Below are positions 13,485-14,449 of a stretch of DNA of 14,449 bases, piece after piece. The notes under the pieces were generated by a model, which searched no databases, was not told the origin of the DNA, and saw only the letters and a program-made list of their open reading frames with translations. Within the stretch, counting starts at the first letter, position 1. Each line of letters opens with the position of its first letter. This DNA is from Spirochaetales bacterium. GTDB lineage: Bacteria > Spirochaetota > Spirochaetia > ARS1246. The DNA lies in the NCBI GenBank assembly GCA_002688185.1, contig NZCE01000030.1:1-14449 (forward strand), read 5' to 3'. Both the position numbers and the translations under genes were made by a program.

Positions 13485-14449
13485 TTACTCCGTGCCTATT
13501 AGCAGCGTCACAAAAGTCATATTGTGGAATCTGCAAGGCTTGCCCTTGTCTAGCGGCCCTATCTCCCCGTAAGTGTAATACCCGGCTATGGGAAGGCTTG
13601 GGAACTCGCTTTTCAGAGCCTGGTATTCTTCTTCAACTCTCGTCCCCAATATTTCTTTGCGGGCTGAGCAGGAAAAACAAATAGCGACCGATGGTTTTGA
13701 ACCGGGATATTCAGTCAACGCCGAATCAACCGACTTTTTTGCAGCTTCAATAATTTGGTCTCTGCTGGTATGGGCTATCTGGACTGCAGCGCCTTCCGCT
13801 ATAGTCGAATCGAAAACTATGCCTCCTCTCTCCGCGTCATACGTCCTCGCAGATGCTAAATGGAAGCTTTCACTGTCATCTTCGAAGACTGCAAAAGGAT
13901 ATTCCCTCATAAACTCCAGATCGCCTTCTCCGAGATAGTGGCCGGAAAACTCTACAGCGGACCGGTCTCCGATTTTTGAAACAGTATTTTTATCTGCTTC
14001 GGTTACCTTGGCTCTTTCGCCGATTGGCACCCATCCGCTTTCAATTCCAAATGAATACAACAAAGGACCTGAGAGCAAAAGAAATGGAACCGCATCAGTA
14101 AACACCTTGTTATTTTGAAATTGATAAGTTGCCTTAAATCTATACTGGTCTCCGGCGCAACCGCCGAATATGGGAAAATCCTCTCCCAAGCCCTGGCGCA
14201 AGCCTTTTATGAGAGGATCAGCCCATTCCAGAATGCCCCGTGGCGTTACAATACATAGTTGGGCTTCTTGAACCAAATCAGGTTTTGCTGTCTCAGCTGC
14301 TTCTCTGATGCAGGCAAGAGGATCGTCGGTAATATTTTCGGCTACTCCGGCTTTAAAAGACAATGGGGGTATGCACTTGACTCCGGTACACACTACATCT
14401 GGTGTCGTCGGACCTGAGTGCGGGAGCACTTGACCATCGAGCTTGGGGG
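13485..14449 (-). CDS. FIST-domain sensory protein (copy 3), partial at window edge
   Basis: About 320 residues of a third tandem FIST protein are visible; its 5' end lies outside the window. From 'LSFKAGVAEN' onward it aligns along its whole length with copies 1 and 2: '[14 protein letters not shown]', 'GWVPIGERAKVTEADKNTVSKIG', '[20 protein letters not shown]', 'GYYTYGEIGPL'. The last 85 bases (14365-14449) look unlike the other copies at DNA level. The frame stays open to the edge, and the spacing of 'DGQ', 'SG', 'T' and 'DVVCT' faintly follows the FIST pattern. I read it as one continuing, divergent gene rather than a start at GTG 14429. It ends 40 nt before copy 2 starts, and the operon promoter must be beyond the window. 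Confidence 0.85.
   Translation of the reverse strand, partial: PKLDGQVLPHSGPTTPDVVCTGVKCIPPLSFKAGVAENITDDPLACIREAAETAKPDLVQEAQLCIVTPRGILEWADPLIKGLRQGLGEDFPIFGGCAGDQYRFKATYQFQNNKVFTDAVPFLLLSGPLLYSFGIESGWVPIGERAKVTEADKNTVSKIGDRSAVEFSGHYLGEGDLEFMREYPFAVFEDDSESFHLASARTYDAERGGIVFDSTIAEGAAVQIAHTSRDQIIEAAKKSVDSALTEYPGSKPSVAICFSCSARKEILGTRVEEEYQALKSEFPSLPIAGYYTYGEIGPLDKGKPCRFHNMTFVTLLIGTE

Noticed and set aside
1..14449. CRISPR arrays, tRNAs, rRNA
   Set aside because: No regularly spaced repeats and no tRNA- or rRNA-like segments were seen on either strand.

Overview
The window reads as bacterial chromosome from an anaerobic, sensory-rich Gram-negative lineage. Desulfobacterota/Deltaproteobacteria (syntroph-like) is my best guess, based on gene style: a G-F-H-M liv operon, tandem FIST proteins with phosphorelay genes, a PurN of the 'GGKGMYG' type, and a sigma54 activator. 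No marker gene fixes the taxon. There are no rRNAs, tRNAs, CRISPR arrays or recognisable transposases.

Layout. (1) 312-2676, plus strand: a compact, translationally coupled flagellar-switch cassette. Two very short SpoA (FliN-like) proteins are followed by one polypeptide that fuses a FliM to the middle and C-terminal domains of FliG. Three small hairpins lie in the leader. (2) 2752-6103, minus strand: a branched-chain amino-acid-type ABC transporter, livG-livF-livH-livM, with all genes overlapping or within 4 nt and no binding-protein gene. It converges on the switch cassette across a GC-rich hairpin. (3) 6482-7585, plus strand: a PurN-like formyltransferase fused to a GNAT acetyltransferase, divergent from livG. 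(4) 7586-8219: a roughly 630-base stretch with no recognised gene. It carries a full-consensus sigma54 -24/-12 promoter pointing left, a perfect 12-bp hairpin at the predicted transcript start, a small ORF with a good ribosome binding site, and several palindromes that could be enhancer sites. (5) 8220-14449, minus strand: a signalling operon of three tandem FIST-domain proteins, a soluble histidine kinase without a sensor domain, a single-domain response regulator, and a sigma54-dependent response regulator broken by an apparent 1-base frameshift.

Working model (inference). The FIST proteins sense a small cytoplasmic ligand and act on the soluble kinase. The kinase phosphorylates the single-domain regulator and/or the sigma54 activator. 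The sigma54 promoter just beyond the activator gene is a natural target, with twin CCAA-N4-TTGG palindromes as possible activator sites. The switch cassette is the most unusual part: it merges two rotor proteins normally made separately, and lacks both the FliF-binding domain of FliG and the usual CheY-binding peptide of FliM.
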